Below, piece after piece: positions 46,137 through 55,499 of a stretch of 64,000 bases of DNA. This stretch comes from Rhodobacteraceae bacterium Alg238-R152 (GTDB taxonomy: Bacteria > Pseudomonadota > Alphaproteobacteria > Rhodobacterales > Rhodobacteraceae). How positions within the stretch are numbered: position 1 is the first letter of the stretch; every line of letters begins with the position of its first letter. The translations under genes were made by a program, and so were the position numbers. The notes beneath the pieces are model-generated. The model saw nothing but the letters and a program-made list of their open reading frames with translations. It searched no databases and was not told the DNA's origin. The stretch lies in the NCBI GenBank assembly GCA_900537125.1, contig UNRJ01000002.1:248001-312000 (forward strand). Direction: 5' to 3'.

Positions 46137-47447
46137 ATGACTGATCTCACCCCACGTGAAATTGTTTCTGAACTCGACCGTTTCATCATTGGCCAAAATG
46201 ACGCCAAGCGCGCCGTAGCCGTGGCCCTGCGCAATCGCTGGCGCCGCAAACAGCTGGCTGATGACATCCGTGACGAAGTTTATCCCAAGAACATCCTGAT
46301 GATTGGGCCAACCGGTGTCGGTAAAACAGAAATCTCCCGCCGCCTCGCCAAACTGGCCCGCGCACCTTTCATCAAGATTGAGGCCACCAAGTTCACCGAA
46401 GTTGGCTATGTTGGCCGCGATGTGGAACAGATCATCCGTGATCTCGTGGATGCCGCCATCATCCAAACCCGTGAACACATGCGCGAAGACGTAAAAGTCA
46501 AAGCCTATGCTGCTGCTGAAGACCGCGTAATCGAAGCCATCGCTGGCACGGACGCCCGTGAAGCCACCCGCGAGATGTTCCGCAAGAAACTCAAAGACGG
46601 ACTTCTGGACAACACCGTGATCGAACTTGAGATTGCCGATAGTTCCAACCCACTTGGGGGCATGTTTGACGTGCCTGGCCAACCCGGTGGTCAGATGGGC
46701 ATGATGAACTTGGGTGACATTTTTGGCAAAGCCATGGGCGGCCGCACCACCAAGAAACGCATGACCGTGTCCGAAAGCTACGAAATTCTGATCTCTGACG
46801 AAGCCGACAAACTCCTAGACGATGAAACCGTCAACGCCGCCGCTCTTCAATCTGTGGAGCAGAATGGCATCGTGTTCTTGGACGAAATCGACAAGGTCTG
46901 CGCCCGGCAGGAAGCCCGTGGTGGTGACGTCTCCCGCGAAGGTGTGCAACGTGATCTATTGCCCCTGATCGAAGGCACCACAGTCTCCACCAAACACGGC
47001 CCGGTCAAAACCGACCACATCCTCTTCATTGCCTCCGGCGCGTTCCACATCGCCAAACCGTCTGATCTGCTGCCCGAACTACAAGGCCGCTTGCCGATCC
47101 GCGTGGAGTTGCGTGCTCTGACGGAAGAAGATTTTGTGCGCATCCTCACCGAAACAGACAATGCATTGACTCTCCAATATACAGCGTTGATGGACACCGA
47201 AGAGGTCGTCGTCACCTTCACCGAAGATGGCATCGCCGCGCTGGCCAAAATCGCGGCCGACGTGAACCAATCCATTGAAAACATCGGTGCGCGCCGTCTC
47301 TACACCGTGATGGAACGTGTCTTTGAGGAACTGAGCTTCACCGCCCCAGACCGCTCTGGCGACGAAATCACCGTCGATTCCGCTTTTGTAGAGACCAATC
47401 TGGGGGAGCTTGCCAAATCTATGGATATCAGCCGCTACGTGCTCTGA
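46137..47447 (+). CDS. hslU: ATP-dependent protease ATPase subunit HslU
   Basis: HslU unfolds substrates and feeds them to HslV. The 436-residue AAA+ protein opens [34 protein letters not shown], with Walker A GPTGVGKT (57-64), [11 protein letters not shown] as Walker B and the I-domain between about 105 and 220. The C-terminal [18 protein letters not shown] sensor-2 and the final ISRYVL are typical. ATG 46137 is preferred to an upstream TTG at 46125. It is last in the hslV-akr-DUF2157-hslU run. Confidence 0.95.
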   Translation: MTDLTPREIVSELDRFIIGQNDAKRAVAVALRNRWRRKQLADDIRDEVYPKNILMIGPTGVGKTEISRRLAKLARAPFIKIEATKFTEVGYVGRDVEQIIRDLVDAAIIQTREHMREDVKVKAYAAAEDRVIEAIAGTDAREATREMFRKKLKDGLLDNTVIELEIADSSNPLGGMFDVPGQPGGQMGMMNLGDIFGKAMGGRTTKKRMTVSESYEILISDEADKLLDDETVNAAALQSVEQNGIVFLDEIDKVCARQEARGGDVSREGVQRDLLPLIEGTTVSTKHGPVKTDHILFIASGAFHIAKPSDLLPELQGRLPIRVELRALTEEDFVRILTETDNALTLQYTALMDTEEVVVTFTEDGIAALAKIAADVNQSIENIGARRLYTVMERVFEELSFTAPDRSGDEITVDSAFVETNLGELAKSMDISRYVL

Positions 47448-47484
47448 TTTCCCCCTAGCAGCGCTTTCCGTTCCTCGGCATAGT

Positions 47485-47515
47485 CCCGGCAACTTAGCTT
47501 TGCCGGGATTTTTTT
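47485..47515 (+). terminator. intrinsic terminator of hslU, abutting the next start codon
   Basis: CCCGGCAA (47485-47492) and TTGCCGGG (47500-47507) form an 8-bp stem with a 7-nt loop, followed by A and seven T (47509-47515). The next base begins the GTG start of the lipoprotein gene. Confidence 0.9.
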
Positions 47516-48613
47516 GTGCGTGGTCTCATTGTCATCTTCACCTGTTGCCTTTTATCCGCCTGCGCGGATCGGATCACCGCACCGGTTCAACCAGAGGCGC
47601 TGAGTTCTCCCAACACGCGCCAAATTTTTGTCGTCACCAACCGTCTGCGCAACGAGCGAGGGTTCCTAGCTACCACCCGAAATTCTGAGCTGACTTTCCT
47701 GGATACAACGGTCTCTATTCCACCTGAACACACGTCTGGCGAGGCCCCAACATTTAGCGCGCGGCCGGACCCACAAAAACACTTCGTGATCGCAAAGGAG
47801 ACCAAGATTGCCACCCTTTCACAGCTGGCAACCAAGGTCTCATCCAGCCTTTCAGACAAACCTAGTCGCAATCGCGAAGTCACCGTTTTTGTTCATGGGT
47901 TTTATAACACCTACCAAGACAGCCTGTTTCGCATCGCTCAGCTTCAAAACGATTTTGATATGCCCGGGACCGTTGTGAATTTTGCTTGGGCCAGCGCTGG
48001 AAGCCCCTTGGGGTATGCGCACGATAGGGAAAGTGCGCTTTTCTCACGCGACGATTTGGAACGCACTCTGCGGGCCCTCACCAAATCCAAATCCGATCGT
48101 TTGTTGTTGGTTGGCCATTCCCTTGGAACATTCTTGATCACCGAAACGCTGAGGCAGATCGAGCTCAAAGAACCCGGCTGGACCTCACGCAACATTGATG
48201 CTCTGGCGCTAATTTCGCCGGACATGCCAGTGGATTTGTTCCTGCGTAACTTGGAACCAATAAAGGCTTTACCCGAGTCCACAGTGATTTTGACATCCAC
48301 AGAAGACAGCGCTCTACGCCTGTCCAGCCGGATCAACCGCTCAACCCAACGTTTGGGTCAGCTCACCAACCCCGATGTGTTGGCGGACCTTCCTGTGATT
48401 GTGTTTGATGTATCCAGTTTTTCTGATGGCAGTAGCAACCATATGACCTTTGCCGAAAGCCCAGCCTTGATTGCGCTACTGCGCGACGCCCGAAACTTTG
48501 ATGAGCTGCTTGCACCAGATGACCCAAACTTCCTTTTGCGCCAAGCTGAACGGGTGCGTGTCTCCAATCAAGCCATCGCCATTCAAATTTCCGGCCCGTC
48601 AGGCGGATCATGA
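47516..48613 (+). CDS. lipoprotein alpha/beta hydrolase (DUF900-like)
   Basis: The 365-residue protein has a short lipoprotein signal with lipobox LLSAC (Cys16). An alpha/beta hydrolase domain follows: VFVHGFYNTYQDSLF, nucleophile elbow GHSLG with Ser202 and a late acidic/His segment. It would sit on the periplasmic side of the membrane; the substrate is unknown. The start is GTG 47516, directly after the T-run of the hslU terminator. An in-frame stop at 47495 and no other start codon leave no upstream choice, and there is no Shine-Dalgarno. Its stop overlaps the MFS start (ATGA). Confidence 0.82.
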   Translation: MRGLIVIFTCCLLSACADRITAPVQPEALSSPNTRQIFVVTNRLRNERGFLATTRNSELTFLDTTVSIPPEHTSGEAPTFSARPDPQKHFVIAKETKIATLSQLATKVSSSLSDKPSRNREVTVFVHGFYNTYQDSLFRIAQLQNDFDMPGTVVNFAWASAGSPLGYAHDRESALFSRDDLERTLRALTKSKSDRLLLVGHSLGTFLITETLRQIELKEPGWTSRNIDALALISPDMPVDLFLRNLEPIKALPESTVILTSTEDSALRLSSRINRSTQRLGQLTNPDVLADLPVIVFDVSSFSDGSSNHMTFAESPALIALLRDARNFDELLAPDDPNFLLRQAERVRVSNQAIAIQISGPSGGS

Positions 48614-49830
48614 TCTCAACCAGCAGTTTCCTCCGGCAAAATGGTCGCTATCTTTTGCCCGGCGCAATGCTGATGTTTGTATCTTGCTTTGGCCAAACCT
48701 TCTTTATTGGCACTTTTGCATCCGACATCCGAAAGTCCTTTGATCTGTCCCATAGTGAGTGGGGCGCGATCTATATGATTGGCACTGGAACTTCAGCGCT
48801 CATCATGTTGTGGGCAGGCACATTGGCGGACCGAGTTCGGGTACGTATCCTTGGCCCTATCATGTTGATCTGTCTTGCAGGGGCTTGTTTTACAATGGCC
48901 TGGTTGTCGTGGGTCTGGGCTTTACCCTTTGTCATCCTCGCATTGCGTTTCACCGCACAAGGCATGCTGCCACATATCTCCGCCGTCGCCATGGCGCGTT
49001 GGTTTTCCGGCTCCCGTGGTCGTGCGTTGGCTTTTGCCACCATGGGGTTCATGCTGGCAGAAGCCACGATGCCAATCACTGTGGTTTGGCTCAAGGGTAG
49101 AATGGACTGGCATCTCATTTGGGCGGCAGCAGCATGTTTCTGCCTCCTGATGGCCCCTGTAATCTATGCGCTGCTACGTCAAGAACGCGACCCACAACAC
49201 ATCACCACAGAGCACAGCACCTTAGGCATGGAGGGCCGATCTTGGACCCGTTGGGAGGCCATTCGCCACCCTGTCTTTCTGTCAGCAATCCCTGCAATGA
49301 TGGCCTTTCCGGCCTTTTCCACCGTATTTTTCTTTCAACAGAGCTATTTTGCGGAAATCAAAGGCTGGTCGCACCTCGCCCTTGTGTCGGTCTTCCCATT
49401 GGGAACCCTGTCCTTTGCGCTGTCCACACTGACCTTTGGCTGGCTGATCGATCGGTTTGGTGCATCCCGCTTGATGCCGATCTATCTCCTGCCCTTGATG
49501 GCTGCTTTCGCTTTGCATGCCTGGGCCCCGTCCATCGGATGGGTCGCCGCTGGTGTGGTGCTAATGGGGTTGGCTGGCGGCGGCCAAGCAACTCTACCCG
49601 CTTCAGTTTGGTCAGAGTTCTTCGGCACGCGGCACCTCGGCGCGATTAAGGCCACCGTTGCAGCCTTTATGGTCCTCGGATCGGCCCTCGGGCCGGGTCT
49701 TTCAGGTTGGATGATCGACAAGGGCGTGCTGTACGAAACTCAACTCTACGCCTTTGCCATTTGCTTTGCCTTGGCCAGCGCCGTGATGGTGGTCCCGTTT
49801 GCCCGTGCCAGACGCGCCTTAACGACGTAA
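48610..49830 (+). CDS. MFS transporter
   Basis: The 406-residue protein has about twelve hydrophobic segments in two halves and the cytoplasmic loop 2-3 motif (WAGTLADRVRVRILGPI) of the major facilitator superfamily. The substrate is not predictable. It overlaps the upstream lipoprotein gene by 4 bp. Its last 12 bases overlap the 3' end of the convergent smr gene; the TAA stops are read on opposite strands of TTAACGACGTAA. Confidence 0.88.
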   Translation: MISTSSFLRQNGRYLLPGAMLMFVSCFGQTFFIGTFASDIRKSFDLSHSEWGAIYMIGTGTSALIMLWAGTLADRVRVRILGPIMLICLAGACFTMAWLSWVWALPFVILALRFTAQGMLPHISAVAMARWFSGSRGRALAFATMGFMLAEATMPITVVWLKGRMDWHLIWAAAACFCLLMAPVIYALLRQERDPQHITTEHSTLGMEGRSWTRWEAIRHPVFLSAIPAMMAFPAFSTVFFFQQSYFAEIKGWSHLALVSVFPLGTLSFALSTLTFGWLIDRFGASRLMPIYLLPLMAAFALHAWAPSIGWVAAGVVLMGLAGGGQATLPASVWSEFFGTRHLGAIKATVAAFMVLGSALGPGLSGWMIDKGVLYETQLYAFAICFALASAVMVVPFARARRALTT

Positions 49831-50406
49831 ATAAACGTAATACGCCCCGGTACCACCATGGCGTATGTGTGCCTCAGCCACCTGAAGGATGCAGGCTTTC
49901 AAAGGCGGCAGCGCAAACCACTGTGGCACTTGGTGTTTCAGCACCCCACGGCGGGTTGGGATCGGCCCTTCGTCGCGCCTGATTTTACCCTTCCCCGTGA
50001 TAACCAACACCAGCCGTTTGCCCTCGCCATGGGCGCGCAAAATAAAACCAGTTAGCGCCCCATGCGCCTGATCCGCGGTCATACCATGCAGGTCGATTTT
50101 GCCTTCCGGCTTCAGCTTGCCACGTTTCATCCGGCCAAAGGCTTTTTTGTCCATATGCAGCGGTTGCCGCGCAACACGATCCGACACGCTGCCCATCAGG
50201 TCATGTCCTGACCGTCCAACCGGCGCCTTTGATCCTACTTCAAAACTTGGCAGGGCAGGGGAGAGGTGTGGACGCGGTTTTTTGGTTGGTTTTGGCTTGG
50301 GTTTGGGCAATTCATGGGAGCTGGTCCCGGGATGCAATCGCTCAGCTGTATCCGCCACCTTCCGCCAGAGGGTGACCTCATCTTCGCTCAATTTCCGCCG
50401 TGTCAC
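49819..50406 (-). CDS. Smr-domain protein
   Basis: The 195-residue protein has a basic, Pro/Lys-rich N-terminal half (KPKPKPTKKPRP) and a C-terminal Smr domain: KIDLHGMTADQAHGALTGFI, LVITGKGK and AHIRHGGTGAYYVYLR. Smr domains are nicking or RNA/DNA-binding endonuclease modules, first known from MutS2. Free-standing forms have poorly known roles. It starts at GTG 50406, overlapping the mltA stop (GTGA), and is the last gene of the tim44-mltA-smr run. Confidence 0.87.
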   Translation of the reverse strand: MTRRKLSEDEVTLWRKVADTAERLHPGTSSHELPKPKPKPTKKPRPHLSPALPSFEVGSKAPVGRSGHDLMGSVSDRVARQPLHMDKKAFGRMKRGKLKPEGKIDLHGMTADQAHGALTGFILRAHGEGKRLVLVITGKGKIRRDEGPIPTRRGVLKHQVPQWFALPPLKACILQVAEAHIRHGGTGAYYVYLRR

Positions 50407-51440
50407 AGAACTGACTCCGGCAACATCGCATAGGCCCGCTGAATGGGTAGCAGCACCACCATGCGCCCCGGATCTTTGAGCGTCCCGGCCGCTTTACCAG
50501 CGGCGTCGCCGGTGCCAAAGAAAATATCCGCCCGCTGCGCACCTTTGATGGCCGACCCAGTGTCCTGTGCAATCATCAATCGACGCAGCGGTCCAGCACC
50601 ATCTTTTTCAACCCAAACTGGGGCGCCAAGCGGCGTAAACTTTGGGTCCACCGCCACCGAGCGCATCGCCGTGATCGACCGGTTCATGGCCCCCAACGGC
50701 CCTTTGTGGGCGGGCACACGGCTCACTTCTCGGAAAAACACAAAGCTGTCGTTGTGACGCAGCAACTCTGCGCCATCAACTGGATTACGCTTCACCCAAT
50801 TTTTGATGACCTGCGCGCTAACTTGGTGTGCATTATAGACGCCGCGCCGCACCAACTCGGCCCCAATGGAGCGATATTTATGACCATTGGCACCGCCATA
50901 TCCGACGCGAATGTAGGACCCATTTGGCAAGCGAATACGCCCCGACCCCTGAATTTGGAGGAAGAAAAGTTCAACGGAATCATCCACCCAGGCGATCTCC
51001 AAGCCACGCCCTTTCAAAGCGCCGCTTGTTTCGAGCTGCCGTCGGGTGAGCCATTGGCCGTTCCGGGCTTCTGACGGCATTCGATACACTGGAAACCGAT
51101 AGCGGCTGCTTGGCGACAGAGCGCCTTCCAATTCTGGTTCAAAATATCCTGTGAACAGGGCATTTTTGTCAGGCTGCTCAATCAAAACTGGCCGAAACAG
51201 CAGCTCAAAAAACTTGCGGGCATCTTCAATGCCCGTGGCCGCCGCGCAAAGCGTCTGCCAATCCGGTGCATCAAAATCGCCGCAGGTGTTCAGAAAAACT
51301 TGACGGGCGGCCTCGTGATCATCCGCGGCCCACCCGTCAAGGTCTTCAAAAGACAGAATCTTCATATGTGTTTCGGACATGGCAGCCCCTCCGGCCAAAA
51401 CAAAGACCGCGGCCAGTGCCGCCCGAAACGCCCGGGTCAT
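50403..51440 (-). CDS. mltA: membrane-bound lytic murein transglycosylase A (MltA)
   Basis: The 345-residue protein has a signal peptide (MTRAFRAALAAVFVLAGGAAM, here residues 1-21) and the MltA barrel with FTGYFEPELEGA, FFLQIQGSGRIRLPNG and the 3D domain ending MIAQDTGSAIKGAQRADIFFGTG. The catalytic Asp lies in the QDTGSAI region. There is no lipobox cysteine, so it may be periplasmic rather than lipid-anchored. ATG 51440 overlaps the upstream gene stop by 4 bp. Confidence 0.92.
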   Translation of the reverse strand: MTRAFRAALAAVFVLAGGAAMSETHMKILSFEDLDGWAADDHEAARQVFLNTCGDFDAPDWQTLCAAATGIEDARKFFELLFRPVLIEQPDKNALFTGYFEPELEGALSPSSRYRFPVYRMPSEARNGQWLTRRQLETSGALKGRGLEIAWVDDSVELFFLQIQGSGRIRLPNGSYIRVGYGGANGHKYRSIGAELVRRGVYNAHQVSAQVIKNWVKRNPVDGAELLRHNDSFVFFREVSRVPAHKGPLGAMNRSITAMRSVAVDPKFTPLGAPVWVEKDGAGPLRRLMIAQDTGSAIKGAQRADIFFGTGDAAGKAAGTLKDPGRMVVLLPIQRAYAMLPESVL

Positions 51441-52096
51441 TCGCCCGTGGCAACAAGCTGCCAGTTTGGATCGTCTGATCCCATCGCGCGGGCAAAAGTC
51501 CAAACGTCCTTTTGGCGCTTAACCTGACTTTCGCTGCCCTCAACAATATCGCCGCCGTTGTCGCGCACAACGTGGGTCAACTCGCCAACAAAGCGCACAG
51601 TCATTTCGCCCTCTTGGCTTGCCTCATCAAAGTGAGCGGCCTGAAGCGTCATTTCACGTACGCCAATAAACTCACTTTCAACGGTCAGACCTTTGTCCGC
51701 ACGCATTTCCACAACCTGAGCAAAGCTTTCATACACTTCTTCACCCAGGAATTGCTTGATTTCGCCAAGGTCGCCCTTTTCGAACGCCATCAGGATCATC
51801 TCATAGGCGCCGCGCGCACCCCCAAGAAAATCACTCACGCCAAATTGCGGATCCATGGATTTCATTTTTGCAAGCGCAAGCGCCGTCACGCTGCCCTCTT
51901 CGGCATGATCCAGAATGTCTTGATCTGGACCACCTTCAATCACTTCAAGGTTTGGGCCACTGCGACGCACAGGGGACATGCCCTCCTGACGTGGCTCCTC
52001 ATGTCCTTCGCGGGTCCCCAAAACACTGCGCAGACGCATGATCAGAAACACGGCAATACCGGCGAGAACCAGAAGCTGAATTAGGGAGGAGTTCAT
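51437..52096 (-). CDS. Tim44-domain inner-membrane protein (TimA-like)
   Basis: The 219-residue protein has one N-terminal transmembrane helix (residues 5-21). A linker and a C-terminal Tim44-like domain (GARGAYEMILMAFEKGDLGEIKQFLGEEVYESFAQVV) follow. Alphaproteobacterial homologues resemble the Tim44 part of mitochondrial import and are associated with the inner membrane. ATG 52096 has GAGG six bases upstream. It heads the tim44-mltA-smr run and is divergent from fxsA. Confidence 0.87.
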   Translation of the reverse strand: MNSSLIQLLVLAGIAVFLIMRLRSVLGTREGHEEPRQEGMSPVRRSGPNLEVIEGGPDQDILDHAEEGSVTALALAKMKSMDPQFGVSDFLGGARGAYEMILMAFEKGDLGEIKQFLGEEVYESFAQVVEMRADKGLTVESEFIGVREMTLQAAHFDEASQEGEMTVRFVGELTHVVRDNGGDIVEGSESQVKRQKDVWTFARAMGSDDPNWQLVATGE

Positions 52097-52200
52097 TTGA
52101 ACCTCATGTTGGGCATGGAAACACTGTTCTATCGCACTTATGTAAGTCACCGACGGGGTCAAGTCCACCTCGTCAAATATAGCAATGGAGTAAAGCTAAG

Positions 52201-52743
52201 ATGTGGCTCTTGTTGGCCTTTATCGCGATCCCAATGATCGAAATCGCCCTGTTCATCAGCGTTGGTGGCGCAATTGGGTTGTGGCCGACCCTTGCGATTG
52301 TTTTTCTCACGGCAGTGCTTGGCACACATCTTGTGCGTTCTCAGGGTCTTGCAGCCATTGGAAACGTGCAACAGTCTTTCAACGAGCTCAATGACCCTAC
52401 GGAACCACTCGCGCACGGGGCCATGATCCTGATCGCAGGGGTATTACTCTTAACACCTGGATTTTTTACCGATGCCGTTGGCTTTGCGCTGCTGACTCCC
52501 GCATTCCGCAAAATCATGTTCGCATTTGCGAGAAAACGTGTGCGTGTTCAAGGGTTCACAATGGGAAGCACCCAATCCGCAAACTTTCACTCCGGTCCAA
52601 CCCGTTCACGACAACCGTCAGCGCCTTCTGACGTCATTGATGGTGAGTTTTCCGAGGTTGATCCAACACCAAATCCAGCCCAAGAACAGATTGATGGTGT
52701 GAAAAAACCTCCACACAATCAATCCGGTTGGACTAAACATTGA
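52201..52743 (+). CDS. fxsA: FxsA family membrane protein
   Basis: The 180-residue protein has the FxsA core of hydrophobic segments in residues 1-115 (FIAIPMIEIALFISVGGAIG, TPGFFTDAVGFALLTP). A soluble, Ser/Pro-rich C-terminal tail follows. In E. coli FxsA modulates phage T7 exclusion by the F plasmid; its normal role is unknown. It is divergent from the Tim44-type gene and lies 52 bp upstream of secB on the same strand. Confidence 0.85.
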   Translation: MWLLLAFIAIPMIEIALFISVGGAIGLWPTLAIVFLTAVLGTHLVRSQGLAAIGNVQQSFNELNDPTEPLAHGAMILIAGVLLLTPGFFTDAVGFALLTPAFRKIMFAFARKRVRVQGFTMGSTQSANFHSGPTRSRQPSAPSDVIDGEFSEVDPTPNPAQEQIDGVKKPPHNQSGWTKH

Positions 52744-52795
52744 GACAAGCAATTTGACCTGTTAAAGCAGGGCAAACAAATTTTGGAGAACTCCC

Positions 52796-53293
52796 ATGGC
52801 GGAAACTGAAAACGGTGCAGCACAGGCACCGCAATTGAAAATGAACGTGTTGACCCAATTTGTGCGCGACATGTCCTTTGAGAACATTCTGGCTCAAAAA
52901 GGCTCTTCAGGTAACCCACAACCAGACGTGCAAGTTCAGGTCAACCTGGATGCCAAGAAGCGCAACGCTGAGCATCAGTTTGAAATCTCCATGAAGCTCA
53001 ACATCACGGCCAAGAACAAAGAAGACGGCGCAGAGATGTTCATTCTGGAACTGGATTATGCCGGTGTGTTCCACGTAGAAGGCGTGCCAGAAGACCAACT
53101 GCACCCGTTCCTGCTGATCGAATGTCCACGCATGCTGTTCCCATTTGTGCGCCGCATCGTTTCCGACGTGACCCGCGACGGCGGCTTCCCGCCGCTGAAC
53201 CTGGAAACCATCGACTTTGTGGCCCTGTACCGCGCAGAGCTGGCCCGCCGCGCCCAAGAACAGCAGCCCGAAGAGCAGCCTGTTGCCAACTAA
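52796..53293 (+). CDS. secB: protein-export chaperone SecB
   Basis: The 165-residue protein is the cytosolic export chaperone that delivers unfolded preproteins to SecA. It has the family start APQLKMNVLTQFVRDMSFEN, the AEMFILELDYAGVF core strand and the PRMLFPFVRRIVSDVTRDGGFPPLNLE signature. TGGAGAA precedes the ATG. A strong terminator follows. Confidence 0.95.
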   Translation: MAETENGAAQAPQLKMNVLTQFVRDMSFENILAQKGSSGNPQPDVQVQVNLDAKKRNAEHQFEISMKLNITAKNKEDGAEMFILELDYAGVFHVEGVPEDQLHPFLLIECPRMLFPFVRRIVSDVTRDGGFPPLNLETIDFVALYRAELARRAQEQQPEEQPVAN

Positions 53294-53313
53294 GCACGTT
53301 GCTTAAGTGTTCA

Positions 53314-53343
53314 GGCGCTGCCTTTTGGGGCGGCGCCTTTTTT
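53314..53343 (+). terminator. intrinsic terminator of secB
   Basis: GGCGCTGCC and GGCGGCGCC form a 9-bp stem with one mismatch and a 6-nt loop, followed by six T. It ends 5 bp before the stop of the convergent dnaQ. Confidence 0.9.
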
Positions 53344-53348
53344 GTGAC

Positions 53349-54083
53349 CTAGCCCAACTTGGTCCACAAAGCCTCATCTCCCATCTTCTCGACAAACTCT
53401 TTGTGTGCTGAGGCTTCTGTGTCTGTAATACGAGAGGGCAGGGGTGTGGATCGTTTGCTGGGGCGCCAATCGTCCGATTGCTGTGATTTGGCTTTGCCGC
53501 CACTGCCAGAAGCCAGAACCAAATCCGGTTGCCGCCCGCCAATCAGCTCCAGATACACTTCTGCCAGAATTTCGGAATCAAGCAACGCGCCGTGTAACGT
53601 CCGCGACGAGTTGTCGATCCCATACCGTCGACACAGCGCATCCAATGTTGCCGGCGAACCCGGAAATTTCTTACGCGCTATCGCCAATGTGTCCAACGCC
53701 CGTTCCATCGGGATTTGCGGCAAATCCATCCAGCTGAGCTCAGCGTTCAGGAACTTCATGTCAAATTTGGCGTTGTGAATGACAAGCTTGCTGTCAGTGC
53801 CAATGAAATCAAGGAAGGCTTGGCCGTGCGCCGTGAACACCTTTTTGTCCTTGAGCGTCACTTCTCCCGGCTGAGCATCCCTCGGGACGTCCAACAAATC
53901 CGGGCCAATCCCATGCACCCCAAAGGCCTCTTCCGGCATGCCCCGCATTGGATTGATGTAAACATGAAACGTCTCTCCGGTTGGCAAGTGGTTATAAAGT
54001 TCCAATGCCCCAATTTCGACAATCCGGTCACCCGAGAACGGATCAAATCCGGTGGTTTCCGTATCAAGTACGATTTCACGCAT
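53349..54083 (-). CDS. dnaQ: DNA polymerase III epsilon subunit (proofreading exonuclease) DnaQ
   Basis: The 244-residue protein has the DEDDh exonuclease motifs: DTETTG (Asp7, Glu9), IHNAKFDMKFL in motif II, and the His-containing motif III near HGALLDSEILAEVYLEL. A C-terminal tail for binding the alpha subunit follows. It overlaps coaE by 8 bp and lies with coaE, aroE and maf on the minus strand, running away from the probable origin. Confidence 0.94.
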   Translation of the reverse strand: MREIVLDTETTGFDPFSGDRIVEIGALELYNHLPTGETFHVYINPMRGMPEEAFGVHGIGPDLLDVPRDAQPGEVTLKDKKVFTAHGQAFLDFIGTDSKLVIHNAKFDMKFLNAELSWMDLPQIPMERALDTLAIARKKFPGSPATLDALCRRYGIDNSSRTLHGALLDSEILAEVYLELIGGRQPDLVLASGSGGKAKSQQSDDWRPSKRSTPLPSRITDTEASAHKEFVEKMGDEALWTKLG

Positions 54084-54669
54084 TGGCCAACTGTCCCCTG
54101 ATAGTGGTCAAGATCTTCTCCACCTGCGCACGCGCATGGTCAAGTGTATCGGTAATCACAATGTAATCTGACTTCGCAACTTTCTCATCGTTTGGCATCT
54201 GCTTTGCGCGGATCTGCTCAAATTGCGACAATGTCATTGTGCCTCGCGCCAACACACGTTTTTCCTGCTCTTCAGCTGGAATAGAGACACAAACAACTGC
54301 ATCCATGGCCCTATTTCCGCCGGTTTCAAACAGCAGAGGAATGTCAAAAACCAATATGTCAGCGGTGGCAGTCTCAATAAACGACGCGCGATCTTGTGCC
54401 ACCAACGGATGCACAATTTCTTCGATGATTTTTAGTGCCGTCGCATCACGCCCAATTGCCACTTTAAGTTTGTCGCGCGATACCGCGCCATCAATCACGG
54501 TTTCCGGAAAGGCTGTCTGCATCGGCGCGACCGCAGCCCCGCCCGCACTATAGAGGCGATGCACCGCCGCATCCGCATCCCATAGCGCACAGCCTAAATC
54601 GACAAACATCTGCGCAGTGGTCGACTTGCCCATGCCAATCGACCCAGTCAATCCCACCTTAATGCTCAT
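54076..54669 (-). CDS. coaE: dephospho-CoA kinase CoaE
   Basis: CoaE phosphorylates dephospho-CoA at the last step of coenzyme A synthesis. The 197-residue protein opens with the P-loop GSIGMGKS (9-16) and has DADAAVH, HPLVAQDR and the VFDIPLLFETGG lid region. It overlaps aroE at its start (ATGA) and dnaQ at its end. Confidence 0.94.
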   Translation of the reverse strand: MSIKVGLTGSIGMGKSTTAQMFVDLGCALWDADAAVHRLYSAGGAAVAPMQTAFPETVIDGAVSRDKLKVAIGRDATALKIIEEIVHPLVAQDRASFIETATADILVFDIPLLFETGGNRAMDAVVCVSIPAEEQEKRVLARGTMTLSQFEQIRAKQMPNDEKVAKSDYIVITDTLDHARAQVEKILTTIRGQLANA

Positions 54670-55499
54670 TCCAGCACAACCCGCCGTGTGGTGTTATCCA
54701 CCACCGGACGGCGACCAAACCAACGCTCAAACCCTGGCACGGCTTGATGCAGCAACATGCCCAGACCATCCACGGTCACACAGCCCGCTTCCTGAGCCGT
54801 GCGTAGGAAGGTTGTAGTCAACGGTGTATAGACCAGATCACTCACAATTGTCTCTTTGCGCAGCCCATCCATAGGCACCCGCAATTCCGATTTACCCGTC
54901 ATTCCAAGAGAGGTCGTGTTCACCAGCGTCGCTGCCTCCTCAAGAATATTGCCTGCTTGGACCCATTCCACCACTTTCACCCGTGCGCCAAAATCTTCCC
55001 GCAATTTGTCAGCTCGGACACGTGTGCGGTTGGTCAATAAAATCTCAGGCGCACCGGCATCGAGCAAAGAGGCCACCACAGCCCGCGCCGCACCACCGGC
55101 GCCCAAAACCACCGCTGGGCCAGCGGATGCATCCCACCCCGTCGCCCCCTGGCGCAGGTTTTCGATAAAGCCATATCCATCGGTGTTGTCACCCAAGATG
55201 CTACCGTCATTGAGAAATATCAGCGTGTTCACCGCCCCAATCAGTGTTGCGCGATCGGTGATCTGATCAACAAACTGCATCACGCGCTCTTTATGTGGGA
55301 TCGTCACGTTGCAGCCCACAAACCCCATCTTTGGCATCGCTTTCAACACATCTCCCAGAGCATCCGCCTCGACCTCAAGCGGCACATAGTGTCCGGCAAT
55401 GTCATAAGTCTTGAGCCAATGCCCATGCAGGACCGGTGATTTTGAGTGGGCAATCGGGTTCCCGATCACACCCGCCAATGGAATGGAGGGCAATGTCAT
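54666..55499 (-). CDS. aroE: shikimate 5-dehydrogenase AroE
   Basis: AroE reduces 3-dehydroshikimate to shikimate in aromatic amino-acid synthesis. The 277-residue protein shows GVIGNPIAHSKSPVLHG (substrate site), CNVTIPHKE with the catalytic Lys, NTDGYGF and the NADP fold VVLGAGGAARAVVASLLDAG. It overlaps maf at its start and coaE at its end. Confidence 0.95.
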   Translation of the reverse strand: MTLPSIPLAGVIGNPIAHSKSPVLHGHWLKTYDIAGHYVPLEVEADALGDVLKAMPKMGFVGCNVTIPHKERVMQFVDQITDRATLIGAVNTLIFLNDGSILGDNTDGYGFIENLRQGATGWDASAGPAVVLGAGGAARAVVASLLDAGAPEILLTNRTRVRADKLREDFGARVKVVEWVQAGNILEEAATLVNTTSLGMTGKSELRVPMDGLRKETIVSDLVYTPLTTTFLRTAQEAGCVTVDGLGMLLHQAVPGFERWFGRRPVVDNTTRRVVLE

